Shown here: positions 26,039 to 33,014 of the stretch, in pieces
How the letters are laid out: the number at the start of each line of letters is the position of its first letter
Numbering within the stretch: position 1 is the stretch's first letter
DNA from: CAZHOV01 sp964534315
GTDB lineage: Bacteria; Bacteroidota; Bacteroidia; Chitinophagales; Saprospiraceae
Assembly: GCA_964534315.1 (NCBI GenBank)
Contig: CAZHOV010000036.1
Coordinates: forward strand, 1-37,521
DNA: 37,521 bases
Direction: 5' to 3'
Notes under the pieces: model-generated
Seen by the model: only the letters and a program-made list of their open reading frames with translations
Told to the model about the DNA's origin: nothing
Database searches by the model: none
Made by a program: the position numbers and the translations under genes

Positions 26039-26743
26039 ATGCAGTTATTTTATTCAACTCAAAATGACGAAAAACTTGCTCAATTGCCGGAGGAGGAAGC
26101 CCGCCATTGCATACAGGTACTTCGGCATCAAGTGGGTGATTTTATCCAGTGGGTGGATGGGAAAGGCACGCTTTTTAAGGGTACGATCATCGAAACAAGT
26201 AAAAAAAAGTGTGTTTTAGAGATCACAGAAAAGCAGTTTCCGTTTCATCCCAATCCGGTAGCTGTGCATATCGCTATTGCGCCGACTAAAAATAGTTCTC
26301 GTTTCGAATGGTTTTTGGAAAAAGCTACGGAGATTGGAATTTCGGAGATCACTCCACTGTATTGTGAGCATTCCGAACGTAAACATATTCGGGAATCCAG
26401 ATTAAATAAGGTGTTATTAGCTGCTATGAAGCAGTCGCTCAAAGCTTACCTGCCTACTCTCCATCCATTGACCCGGTTTCAGGATTTTATAGAAGCCCAA
26501 AAAGGGCATCCCTCCACCTTCATCGCCCACTGCCAGTCTTCTGACCTCCCCGCTTTGAAATCGGTTTACCGGAAGGGGGCGGATGCGACGGTTTTGATTG
26601 GCCCGGAAGGTGATTTTTCCAATTCCGAGATTGAAAAGGCGCTGGAGCATGGTTTTACAGCGATCAGTTTAGGCAAGAATCGCTTGCGGACAGAGACCGC
26701 CGGTTTAGTTGCTTGTCATACCGTCAATTTACTTGCTGACTAA
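26039..26743 (+). CDS. rsmE: 16S rRNA (uracil(1498)-N3)-methyltransferase
   Basis: A SPOUT-class methyltransferase that methylates N3 of U1498 in 16S rRNA using S-adenosylmethionine. The N-terminal PUA-like RNA-binding domain (EEARHCIQVLRHQVGD) is followed by the knotted catalytic domain, with ATEIGISEITPLYCEHSER near residue 95. The C-terminal SAM-binding knot VLIGPEGDFSNSEIEKA ... SLGKNRLRTETAG is diagnostic. The ATG at 26039 is preferred over the in-frame GTG two codons upstream because it begins MQLFYS, typical of the family. 234 residues is the normal size. The gene ends 15 bp inside the convergent trehalase gene. Confidence 0.96.
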   Translation: MQLFYSTQNDEKLAQLPEEEARHCIQVLRHQVGDFIQWVDGKGTLFKGTIIETSKKKCVLEITEKQFPFHPNPVAVHIAIAPTKNSSRFEWFLEKATEIGISEITPLYCEHSERKHIRESRLNKVLLAAMKQSLKAYLPTLHPLTRFQDFIEAQKGHPSTFIAHCQSSDLPALKSVYRKGADATVLIGPEGDFSNSEIEKALEHGFTAISLGKNRLRTETAGLVACHTVNLLAD

Positions 26744-28204
26744 CGCGAGGTAAACGCCATTAGACCACCCGAATCCATCCTGGTTAGGGTATTCTCCGCC
26801 ACCGGCTTCGAGCTGGGTATTTTCGACATTGTATTTTTCTACCAACTTACCACTTTTTTCATAGACCCGTTCCACATTGCGCGTCCACCGATGAGCAATA
26901 TCTAGGGCCAGGTTATCTAGTCCGTAATTGCTGCATCCTTTGTAGGTCACCCACTGTAGAGGTGCCCATCCGTTGGGGGCATCCCACTGTTGCCCGGAGC
27001 GGATAGTAGTAGTCAGCAATCCGCCTTCTTTTAAAAAAGTCTTGCGAATGGTTTGTCCGGCTTGTTCGGCTTGATCCTGAGTAGCGATCCCCAAAAATAA
27101 AGGAAAGGCGCCAGCCAGCGTGAGTTGATTGGCAGGTAGCTTTGTTTCCAGTTCTACATCCATAAACCACTGGTGTTTTGATGACCAAAAGAGGTTTTGA
27201 ATAGCTGTTTTGCGCTCCTTTGCCGCTTTGGTATAACGGTCAGCCGCTTGCTGGTGTTGCTGCAATTGGCTAGCCTGTGCCAAGGTCTTTTCAAGATGAT
27301 ACAATAAGCAATTGAGGTCTACCGGGAGTAATTGAGTGGTTCGGATCGTACTCAGGTCGTTTGGGTCTGTCAACCATCTGGAGCTAAAATCCCAGCCCGA
27401 TTCGCAGGCAGCTCTGAGGTCCAAGAATAACTGGCTGTCGGTTCGGGAAGATCGTTCGGCGAGTTCCAGGTCTTCTTTGTAAGATTCTGGTCGAGGCTCC
27501 GGGGTGTTGTCCCAATAACGGTTGAGTTGAAGATCGGGAGTGAGGTCAACAAGTCGCTCTCCTGTCATCCAGAAGTTATATTCAGTAGATAGAGCATCAA
27601 GGTAATTCAGCAATACCGCATTTCCTTTGATCGAGGCTAATAATTCCACCATTAAGGAAAAAAAAGGCGGTTGAGAACGGGAAAGAAAATATGTGCGCAT
27701 TCCATTAGGGATGAATCCAAACGTTCGGATCAGATAGGCGAAATTATTTACCTGATTTTCGAGCAGGTCAATAGCGCCACTCTCCTTTAGTCCCAGCATA
27801 GTAAAATAAGTATCCCAATAGAACATCTCCCGAAATCTTCCCCCCGGAATGATAGACCGGTAAGGTAACTGGATCAGATTACTGTATCTGGACAGCGTTT
27901 CATGAGCCGGAGCCACAGTAAGTAAATCCCAAAGGTCGGTAATATGCCGGCGGATAGATTTGCCTGCGGAAAGGTCTTCTTCATTGTTAGTATCTTCCGG
28001 TAGCGTGAAGTGTTCTTGCACGAATGTTCTTAGGTCGAAGTCGTGTCCTTCTTTAGCTTTAAAGTACCGTTTTTCCACCGTTTCCGGATCGATGGTCGGA
28101 GTTGCATCGACGAAGAATTTGGAGTCCGGAAAAAGGCCTGCCAGTTGAACGTCGTGGAAAAGGCCGGGGTAGTTTCGAAAAGGATAGTTGAGCTGTTGAT
28201 GCAT
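26729..28204 (-). CDS. treF: GH37 trehalase, probably cytosolic
   Basis: Hydrolyses alpha,alpha-trehalose to two glucose molecules. Both GH37 signatures are present: PGGRFREMFYWDTYF near residue 122 and QWDAPNGWAP near residue 405. The catalytic pair can be placed by family pattern: Asp272 in ESGWDFSSRW as general acid and Glu471 in GGGEYPNQDGFGWSNG as base. No signal peptide is seen (MHQQLNYPFRNY), so it is assigned to the cytosol like TreF rather than periplasmic TreA; the symbol reflects that. At 491 residues it is a compact family member. It overlaps rsmE by 15 bp tail to tail and is divergent from an MFS transporter 113 bp away that may import its substrate (inference). Confidence 0.95.
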   Translation of the reverse strand: MHQQLNYPFRNYPGLFHDVQLAGLFPDSKFFVDATPTIDPETVEKRYFKAKEGHDFDLRTFVQEHFTLPEDTNNEEDLSAGKSIRRHITDLWDLLTVAPAHETLSRYSNLIQLPYRSIIPGGRFREMFYWDTYFTMLGLKESGAIDLLENQVNNFAYLIRTFGFIPNGMRTYFLSRSQPPFFSLMVELLASIKGNAVLLNYLDALSTEYNFWMTGERLVDLTPDLQLNRYWDNTPEPRPESYKEDLELAERSSRTDSQLFLDLRAACESGWDFSSRWLTDPNDLSTIRTTQLLPVDLNCLLYHLEKTLAQASQLQQHQQAADRYTKAAKERKTAIQNLFWSSKHQWFMDVELETKLPANQLTLAGAFPLFLGIATQDQAEQAGQTIRKTFLKEGGLLTTTIRSGQQWDAPNGWAPLQWVTYKGCSNYGLDNLALDIAHRWTRNVERVYEKSGKLVEKYNVENTQLEAGGGEYPNQDGFGWSNGVYLALVSK

Positions 28205-28232
28205 AATTCAAAGGATATTGCGTAGAGTTTAT

Positions 28233-28240
28233 TATTTTTG
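28233..28240 (+). promoter_or_regulatory. possible -7 element for the MFS gene
   Basis: TATTTTTG matches TAnnTTTG, 78 bp before the MFS start in the 113-bp divergent gap with the trehalase. No TTTG at the -33 distance was found, so support is modest. Confidence 0.35.
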
Positions 28241-28317
28241 AAAATTAAGCCTTTAAAATACACAAATTCAAAAAGATAACCAATTGCTCTATTTATTGAA
28301 TAACAAATCCTGTTTCT

Positions 28318-29553
28318 ATGAATTTTCGAATTAAACTTTCGCTCATTATCAATTACTTTTTATTTGCAATCCTTTTGAATAGTGTAGGGACGGTCATATT
28401 GAAAGTGATTGAAAATTATGATGTGGAAAAAGCCTCTGCCAGCGTTCTGGAAGGATTTAAGGATTTGTCCATAGCGATCGTTTCATTTTTAGTAGCTTCG
28501 TTCATTCCGCGGTTGGGGTATAAAAAATCGATGTTGTTGGGACTGGCGTTTGTGGCGATTGCTTGTATTTCGATGCCTTTATTGCCTTCTTTTTTAACTA
28601 CTAAGATATTGTTCGCGTGTGTAGGTGCATCTTTTGCATTGATAAAAGTGTCGGTTTATGCCACTATCGGATTGGTGACCGAGGGTGAGAAAGAGCATGT
28701 CAGTTTTATGAATACGATAGAAGGGGTATTTATGATTGGGGTATTGGTTGGTTATTTTTTGTTTAGCTGGTTCATTGATCCTGAGAATCCGGCTTCTACC
28801 AGTTGGTTGAATGTGTATTGGGTGCTTTCCGCTTTTGCGGTAGTGGCTTTTATATTGCTGTGGAGCGCTCCCCTTGATGAATCAGCCGTAAAAATGGAAG
28901 GAACCTTAAATGTAGGAGAAGATTTTCGGAAAATGTTCAAACTGTTTTTAGTCCCCCTGATTTATTTTTTTCTGGCCTGTGCTTTTCTTTATGTACTAAT
29001 TGAGCAAAGTATCGGCACGTGGTTGCCTACCTTTAATAAAGAAATACTGAAATTGCCCTCTGATATGAGCGTACAGGCTGGAAGTATCTATGCAGGTTCG
29101 CTGGCTATAGGGCGATTATTGGCGGGCAGGATCACGCAGCGGATTTCCTGGTTCCGCTTATTGATCTTTTGTATTTTTGCGATGGCAATACTGGTTATGC
29201 TAACCTTACCCTTGACCAACAACATTGAGCTTAATCCTGACGTTACCTGGATAAGCGCTCCGATAGCTGTTTATCTGTTTCCCTTGATCGGCTTGTTTAT
29301 GGCGCCGATCTATCCGGCGATCAATTCGGTCATGCTCAATGCATTACCGAAAAGGGACCATGCGCCTATGACCGGATTGATCGTGGTCTTTTCGGCACTG
29401 GGCGGTACCTCGGGCTCTATTATTACCGGTGCAATTTTCGGTGCGCTATCGGGGCAAATTGCTTTTTATATGTCATTAGTACCTATGGCTCTGCTTTTAT
29501 TGGCGATCATTGCCTTTTATCGCAGAACGAAGGTGGAACGACTGAACGACTGA
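28318..29553 (+). CDS. MFS transporter, sugar-type
   Basis: A 411-residue inner-membrane protein of the major facilitator superfamily with about 12 hydrophobic helices in two halves. They are separated by a charged loop near residues 185-210 (APLDESAVKMEGTLNVGEDFRK). The helix 2-3 loop carries the short basic motif PRLGYKKS in the MFS signature position. The second half contains YAGSLAIGRLLAGRITQRISW, a matching repeat of that motif. The general look resembles FucP/FHS-type sugar porters, but the substrate cannot be assigned from the sequence. Divergence from a trehalase gene makes a glucoside plausible. The ATG at 28318 gives a short cytoplasmic lead before helix 1. An 8-bp repeat array begins 37 bp after the stop. 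Confidence 0.88.
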   Translation: MNFRIKLSLIINYFLFAILLNSVGTVILKVIENYDVEKASASVLEGFKDLSIAIVSFLVASFIPRLGYKKSMLLGLAFVAIACISMPLLPSFLTTKILFACVGASFALIKVSVYATIGLVTEGEKEHVSFMNTIEGVFMIGVLVGYFLFSWFIDPENPASTSWLNVYWVLSAFAVVAFILLWSAPLDESAVKMEGTLNVGEDFRKMFKLFLVPLIYFFLACAFLYVLIEQSIGTWLPTFNKEILKLPSDMSVQAGSIYAGSLAIGRLLAGRITQRISWFRLLIFCIFAMAILVMLTLPLTNNIELNPDVTWISAPIAVYLFPLIGLFMAPIYPAINSVMLNALPKRDHAPMTGLIVVFSALGGTSGSIITGAIFGALSGQIAFYMSLVPMALLLLAIIAFYRRTKVERLND

Positions 29554-29590
29554 AATTTTTGAAGATTACAAATTTAGTTTAATTTTCATT

Positions 29591-29716
29591 ACCCGGAAAC
29601 CCGGAAACCCGGAAACCCGGAAACCCGGAAACCTGGAAACCCGGAAACCCGGAAACCTGGAAACCCGGAAACCCGGAAACCCGGAAACCTGGAAACCTGG
29701 AAACCTGGAAACCCGG
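29591..29716. repeat. ACCCGGAA octamer tandem array (about 15.75 copies)
   Basis: Fifteen complete 8-bp units plus six bases. Units are ACCCGGAA or the single-base variant ACCTGGAA, in the order C5 T C2 T C3 T3 C. The array is GC-rich within an AT-rich gap, ends 6 bp before a TAnnTTTG promoter element, and has no spacers (not CRISPR). Confidence 0.95.
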
Positions 29717-29722
29717 TTTTTT

Positions 29723-29730
29723 TATCTTTG
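29723..29730 (+). promoter_or_regulatory. -7 element of the DUF4159 promoter
   Basis: TATCTTTG is an exact TAnnTTTG match 18 bp before the DUF4159 ATG. The position where a -33 TTTG would sit is inside the octamer array and has no TTTG, so the array supplies the upstream promoter half. Confidence 0.6.
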
Positions 29731-29748
29731 CATTCAAAAAATATAGAA

Positions 29749-30426
29749 ATGAAGAATATAATTGCTACGGTATGTTTATTGATCGTTGGTTTAGGATCTC
29801 AGAGTTGGAAGGCTCCGGTGGAGTCAGATGGAGCGCCACTAAAAATGGCTTTGTTGAAATATAACGGAGGAGGAGATTGGTATGCCAATCCGACTGCCTT
29901 ACCCAATTTAGCTCGATTTTGTAATCAACAATTGGGGACAAATTTTGATCCGGATTATGCAACGGTAGAAGTGGGTAGTGTGGATTTATTTAATTATTCT
30001 TTTATTCATATGACCGGGCACGGAAATGTGGTGTTTTCAGATGCGGAGGCGGAAAATCTCCGTAATTATCTGATCGCAGGGGGATTTTTACATATCGACG
30101 ATAATTATGGTATGGATCCCTATGTGCGAGCAGCAATGAAAAAGGTATTTCCGGAGCAATCTTTTGTGGAGCTACCTTTTGAGCACGAGATTTATTCTCA
30201 GAAGTTCAGATTTACTACCGGCTTGCCCAAAATTCACAAACACGATGATAAGCCAGCGCAGGGCTTCGGTATTTTTTGGGAAGATCGCCTGGTTTGTTTC
30301 TATACCTTTGAATGTGATTTAGGCGATGGCTGGGAGGATCCCGATGTTCATAACGATCCCGAACCGGTCAGGAGATCGGCGCTGCAAATGGGGGCCAACA
30401 TTGTGCAATTTGCGTTTGAACAATGA
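29749..30426 (+). CDS. exported DUF4159 domain protein
   Basis: A 225-residue protein with an N-terminal signal peptide (MKNIIATVCLLIVGLGSQSW), probably periplasmic. The body matches DUF4159: a start like MALLKYNGGGDWYANPT, then IHMTGHGNVVFSDAEAENLR, LIAGGFLHIDDNYGMD, and VELPFEHEIYSQKFRF near the C-terminus. The overall glutamine-amidotransferase-like alpha/beta pattern is typical of this family, whose biochemical role is unknown. The start at 29749 is chosen over an in-frame TTG at 29728 because that TTG is part of the promoter element. It is a single gene, preceded by an octamer array and followed by a repeat island. In other bacteria DUF4159 proteins are often linked to MoxR/DUF58 genes; none is seen here. 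Confidence 0.88.
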   Translation: MKNIIATVCLLIVGLGSQSWKAPVESDGAPLKMALLKYNGGGDWYANPTALPNLARFCNQQLGTNFDPDYATVEVGSVDLFNYSFIHMTGHGNVVFSDAEAENLRNYLIAGGFLHIDDNYGMDPYVRAAMKKVFPEQSFVELPFEHEIYSQKFRFTTGLPKIHKHDDKPAQGFGIFWEDRLVCFYTFECDLGDGWEDPDVHNDPEPVRRSALQMGANIVQFAFEQ

Positions 30427-30691
30427 GGGAAAGTAGGAAAGTAGGAAAGTAGGAAAATAGGAAAGTAGGAAAATAGGAAAATAGGAAATTGGGTAGGAAA
30501 AAAGGGGGTAGGAAAAAAGGGGGTAGGAAAAAAGGGGGTAGGAAGATACAAAAGGGTACAAAAGGGTTACAGAAAGGTACAAAAGGGTGCAGAAAGGTAC
30601 AAGGAGGGGACAGGAGGAAAGAACAATGTGCAATGTGCAATGTACAATGAGGAATGAACAATGTGCAATGTGCAATGAGGAATGAGGAATG
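30427..30691. repeat. composite tandem-repeat block, left copy
   Basis: Stacked simple arrays in order: GTAGGAAA-type octamers (30427-30487), three exact copies of a 15-mer GTAGGAAAAAAGGGG (30493-30537), GGTACAAAAG-type decamers (about 30543-30605), a GGAGGGGACAGGAGG linker, then AATGTGC/AATGAGG heptamers (about 30624-30691). Long frames on the minus strand here are repeat artefacts. The block begins directly after the DUF4159 stop. Confidence 0.85.
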
Positions 30692-30848
30692 AAGGCTATC
30701 ACCAGCTAAAGCTTGGCCGAAAATGAAAGCTACCTGGCAAGAACACAATTATCAACCCACCATTTCAATGGTGGGACAAACCAAATAATCCCAAAGCGTA
30801 AACGTTCGCCTGGCTATTCGGGTTGGGACGAGGACGTCCGAACCAGCA
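30692..30848. other. non-repetitive core with strong hairpins between the repeat blocks
   Basis: About 157 bp with no tandem repeats. It contains a near-perfect hairpin CCCACCATT-TC-AATGGTGGG (30756-30775) and a second stem GGTTGGGAC/GTCCGAACC (30821-30844) with one mismatch. The second stem is extended by CCTGGCT/AGCAGG out to 30850. It could be a REP/REPIN-like or other palindromic mobile element or a structured RNA. No coding frame in it looks genuine. Confidence 0.45.
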
Positions 30849-31003
30849 GGAAAATAGGGAATTGGGAAGGAAAAAAGGGTGTAGAAAGGTACAAAAGGGT
30901 ACAAAAGGGTGTAGGAAGATACAAAAGGGTACAAAAGGGTACAAGGAGGGGACAGAAGGAATGAACAATGTGCAATGTGCAATGAGGAATGAGGAATTAG
31001 TGT
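30849..31003. repeat. composite tandem-repeat block, right copy
   Basis: Repeats the left block in the same order and orientation with fewer units: GGAAAATAGGGAATTGGG, AGGAAAAAAGGG, GTACAAAAGG decamers, the ACAAGGAGGGGACAGAAGGA linker, then AATGTGC/AATGAGG heptamers. It ends about 18 bp before the convergent 3' end of the PspC gene. Confidence 0.85.
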
Positions 31004-31021
31004 CTTGTTCCTAGATCCAGA

Positions 31022-31234
31022 TTAATTCCAGATGGGATTTCGGCGTTTGAAATAGCGCTTTACATTGAGCCAAAAGGCAACGAACAGGTAGAAAATAATG
31101 GGGGAGCCAAGGGTGCCGAAGGAAAGGTAAATAAAATACAACCGAACCCGGGCGGAAGCGATACCCATCTTGTCTCCAAGATAGCTACAAACTCCAAAGG
31201 CAGAACGTTCTAATATGTCTTTTAATCGATTCAT
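31022..31234 (-). CDS. small PspC domain membrane protein
   Basis: A 70-residue protein matching the PspC domain: an N-terminal FGVCSYLGDKMGI in place of the usual GVCAGLA-type motif, then VRLYFIYLSFGTLGSPIIFYLFVAFW forming one or two membrane segments, and a basic tail (KRYFKRRN). PspC-type proteins sit in the inner membrane and, in the enterobacterial phage-shock system, act with PspB/PspA. No pspA or pspB is adjacent, and stand-alone copies are common in Bacteroidota, so the role here is undetermined. The ATG at 31234 is the only sensible start. It is monocistronic, with the repeat island downstream. Confidence 0.82.
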   Translation of the reverse strand: MNRLKDILERSAFGVCSYLGDKMGIASARVRLYFIYLSFGTLGSPIIFYLFVAFWLNVKRYFKRRNPIWN

Positions 31235-31329
31235 ACTTTTATTTTGTTACAATAACGAGAAGCAAACAATCTTTCGTTCAAAAGGTTCTGTAATATAACT
31301 ATTTTTTTGATATAAAAAGTGATTAAAAG

Positions 31330-31866
31330 CTAATCTAATGGATTAAAATCTGGATGGTTTGCATCTTTTTTAGAGAGAATAGGTTGAGAGGTAGGCCATT
31401 GGATGTTAAAAAAGGGGTCGTTCCACCGGATACCTCGCTCGTGGTCAGGCAGATAAAACTGCGAAACCATATACAACACTTCGGTATCGGGCTTCAGCGT
31501 AAGAAAAGCGTGGGCAAATCCTTCCGGTACATATAACATCGCTTTGTTCTCATCGGTCAATTCAATAGCATAATGCTGGCAGTAAGTAGGGGACTCCTTC
31601 CTAAGGTCGATGATCACATCTAGTATAGCCCCTTTGATGCATCGGATCGACTTAGCTTCTTCTGCTCCTTCTACCTGGTAATGAAAGCCCCTCAGCGTGG
31701 ATTTTTCCTTAGAATAACTGATATTCGTCTGCACAACTGAAGAATTAAGCCTACGATCCCGATACTCTGACTGACAAAAAGCGCGGGCAAAGAAACCCCG
31801 CTCATCTACCTTTTTATCTAAAGTGATGAGGTAAGCATCGTGCAATGGAGTTTGGGTGAAGTTCAT
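31330..31866 (-). CDS. rfbC: dTDP-4-dehydrorhamnose 3,5-epimerase family protein
   Basis: A cupin-fold sugar-nucleotide epimerase (RmlC/RfbC family), 178 residues, cytosolic. Visible family marks are VDERGFFARAF near residue 20, the catalytic His62 in LRGFHYQ, KSIRCIKGAILDVIIDLR, and MLYVPEGFAHAFLTL. The aromatic VLYMVSQFY is followed by the closing RGIRWNDPFFNIQWP. It acts on 4-keto-6-deoxy sugar nucleotides, classically in the dTDP-L-rhamnose pathway. However, rfbA, rfbB and rfbD are not next to it. Instead it is the last gene of a minus-strand set with two extended SDRs, 61 bp upstream. A non-rhamnose deoxysugar for surface polysaccharide is therefore possible (inference). Confidence 0.92.
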   Translation of the reverse strand: MNFTQTPLHDAYLITLDKKVDERGFFARAFCQSEYRDRRLNSSVVQTNISYSKEKSTLRGFHYQVEGAEEAKSIRCIKGAILDVIIDLRKESPTYCQHYAIELTDENKAMLYVPEGFAHAFLTLKPDTEVLYMVSQFYLPDHERGIRWNDPFFNIQWPTSQPILSKKDANHPDFNPLD

Positions 31867-31887
31867 GATTAATTGAATTGTAGTTTT

Positions 31888-31905
31888 CTCGCAGAGTCGT
31901 AAAGA
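31888..31905. repeat. dispersed CGCAGAGTCGTAAAG motif, copy in the rfbC-SDR gap
   Basis: CGCAGAGTCGTAAAG (about 31890-31904) is a relative of the CGCAGTGCCGCAAAG at 32953 and CAGAGCCGCAAAG at 24099. All three lie between genes. Confidence 0.5.
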
Positions 31906-31927
31906 TTAGTGTATATTCTTCTTTTTT

Positions 31928-31956
31928 CTAATTTTCTAATTTTCCTAATTTCCTAT
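31928..31956. repeat. 8-9 bp repeat covering the SDR stop codon
   Basis: On the minus strand AAATTAGGA, AAATTAGA and AAATTAG follow each other, encoding the C-terminal KLGKLEN and the TAG stop. The unit resembles the GGAAA-rich octamers at 30427. Confidence 0.6.
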
Positions 31957-32935
31957 CCTCCATTAATCTTTTCACTCTTACAAATCTAGCCCCTTCAAAA
32001 TCCTGTAAGGAAAACTGATGTTTTTTAAGTTGTTCCAACAATTCTTTCATACCTGATTGTAGGGAATAGTTGAGTTTAAAATCGGGTAATAAGGTATTTA
32101 ATTTATCAAATTTCACCCTGTAGCTCCTGGGGTCGTATCCAACTTTTCCGGTGTAATTAATTGTTGCTTCAGGAATTAGTTGTTGTACGGCATCGCCAAT
32201 ATCCTTCACTTGATAATTTTCTTCATTTGCTCCGATATTGACCGCCTGGTTGAACACCCTTTCTTTAGGAGCTTCTGCAAAGGCAACGAATGCTCTTGCA
32301 ATATCATAACAATGGATGAGCGGCCGCCATGGCGTTCCGTCACTATGGATCTCGATCCGTCCCTTCGTAAAAGCGCAAGCTAATAAATTATTCACAACCA
32401 AATCGATTCGAAACATGGGAGAGTAACCATACGCCGTGGCATTTCTCAAAAAAGACGGAGTAAAGGTATCGTCCGCCAAACGTGCAATAGCTTGTTCTGC
32501 ATTGATCTTGGATTGCGCATAAGGGGTCAGGGGCAGGGTAGGGTCCGTTTCTTCCAGATCGAGCTTACTGCCTTTGCCGTAAATCGAGCAGCTACTGGCC
32601 ATTAGAAAGCGCTCCACCCCGGCTAACTTGCATTTTTTTGCAAATTCAATAGTGCCCGTTTCATTAATTTCTTTAGTAAGTTCCGGATCGATATCTCCAA
32701 GCGGATCATTAGACAAGGCGGCCAGGTGCATTACCGCATCAAAACCGTCTAGATCCTTTATTGATAATTGCCGAAAGTCCCCTCTTAATTCACTATCGGC
32801 TTCAGGCAGTGCATCCCATTGACAATCTTCAAACCAGCCGATGTCTATTCCGGTCGTATAGTGTCCCCTTTCCTGAAGCAGATTGACCAAGTGGGGCCCA
32901 ATGTATCCTCTATGTCCGGTGATTAAAATATTCAT
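31928..32935 (-). CDS. extended SDR, NAD-dependent sugar-nucleotide epimerase/dehydratase
   Basis: A 335-residue extended short-chain dehydrogenase/reductase. The start at 32935 begins exactly at the Rossmann motif (MNILITGHRGYIG, GxxGxxG); an upstream in-frame ATG adds 13 unlikely residues. The catalytic set is intact: Ser in MASSCSIYG (residues 112-120) and YAQSK (Tyr139/Lys143). The acidic residue of GIDIG at 29-33 suits NAD. Later motifs FLRNATAYGYSP and DGTPWRPLIHCYDIARAF are typical of sugar-nucleotide SDRs. It is the middle gene of a cluster with another SDR 79 bp upstream and the rfbC-like epimerase 61 bp downstream. The exact substrate is not determinable. The last residues (RKLGKLEN) are encoded by a simple tandem repeat that also supplies the stop. 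Confidence 0.88.
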   Translation of the reverse strand: MNILITGHRGYIGPHLVNLLQERGHYTTGIDIGWFEDCQWDALPEADSELRGDFRQLSIKDLDGFDAVMHLAALSNDPLGDIDPELTKEINETGTIEFAKKCKLAGVERFLMASSCSIYGKGSKLDLEETDPTLPLTPYAQSKINAEQAIARLADDTFTPSFLRNATAYGYSPMFRIDLVVNNLLACAFTKGRIEIHSDGTPWRPLIHCYDIARAFVAFAEAPKERVFNQAVNIGANEENYQVKDIGDAVQQLIPEATINYTGKVGYDPRSYRVKFDKLNTLLPDFKLNYSLQSGMKELLEQLKKHQFSLQDFEGARFVRVKRLMEDRKLGKLEN

Positions 32936-32950
32936 GTGTGAAAATAAGTA

Positions 32951-32977
32951 CTCGCAGTGCCGCAAAGTTCGCAAAGA
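32951..32977. repeat. dispersed CGCAGTGCCGCAAAG motif, copy between the two SDR genes
   Basis: CGCAGTGCCGCAAAG followed by TTCGCAAAG (about 32953-32976) closely matches the GCCGCAAAGCTCGCAAAG inside the 24094-24153 palindrome, but without the pairing arm. Confidence 0.55.
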
Positions 32978-33014
32978 AATAACGGATGAATATATTGAAA
33001 ACTAAATCATTTTT

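Noticed and set aside
29591..29716. Possible CRISPR array
   Set aside because: Units are 8 bp, contiguous and without spacers; no cas genes are in the window. It is a simple tandem repeat.
29593..30426. Trinucleotide-type coding repeat extending DUF4159 upstream
   Set aside because: The in-frame TTG at 29728 lies within the promoter -7 element, and the ATG at 29749 gives a proper signal peptide.
30692..30848. tmRNA or RNase P RNA in the hairpin core
   Set aside because: The segment is too short and lacks the tRNA-like ends of tmRNA and the conserved P4 sequence of RNase P RNA.
30319..30982. Pro/Phe/Ser-rich minus-strand frames in the repeat island
   Set aside because: Their sequences are periodic translations of the octamer, 15-mer and decamer repeats; no start context or domain supports them.
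30713..31014. Plus-strand small frames across the hairpin core
   Set aside because: Only partly outside repeats, ending in repeat-derived Lys/Gly runs; the core is better explained by its palindromes.
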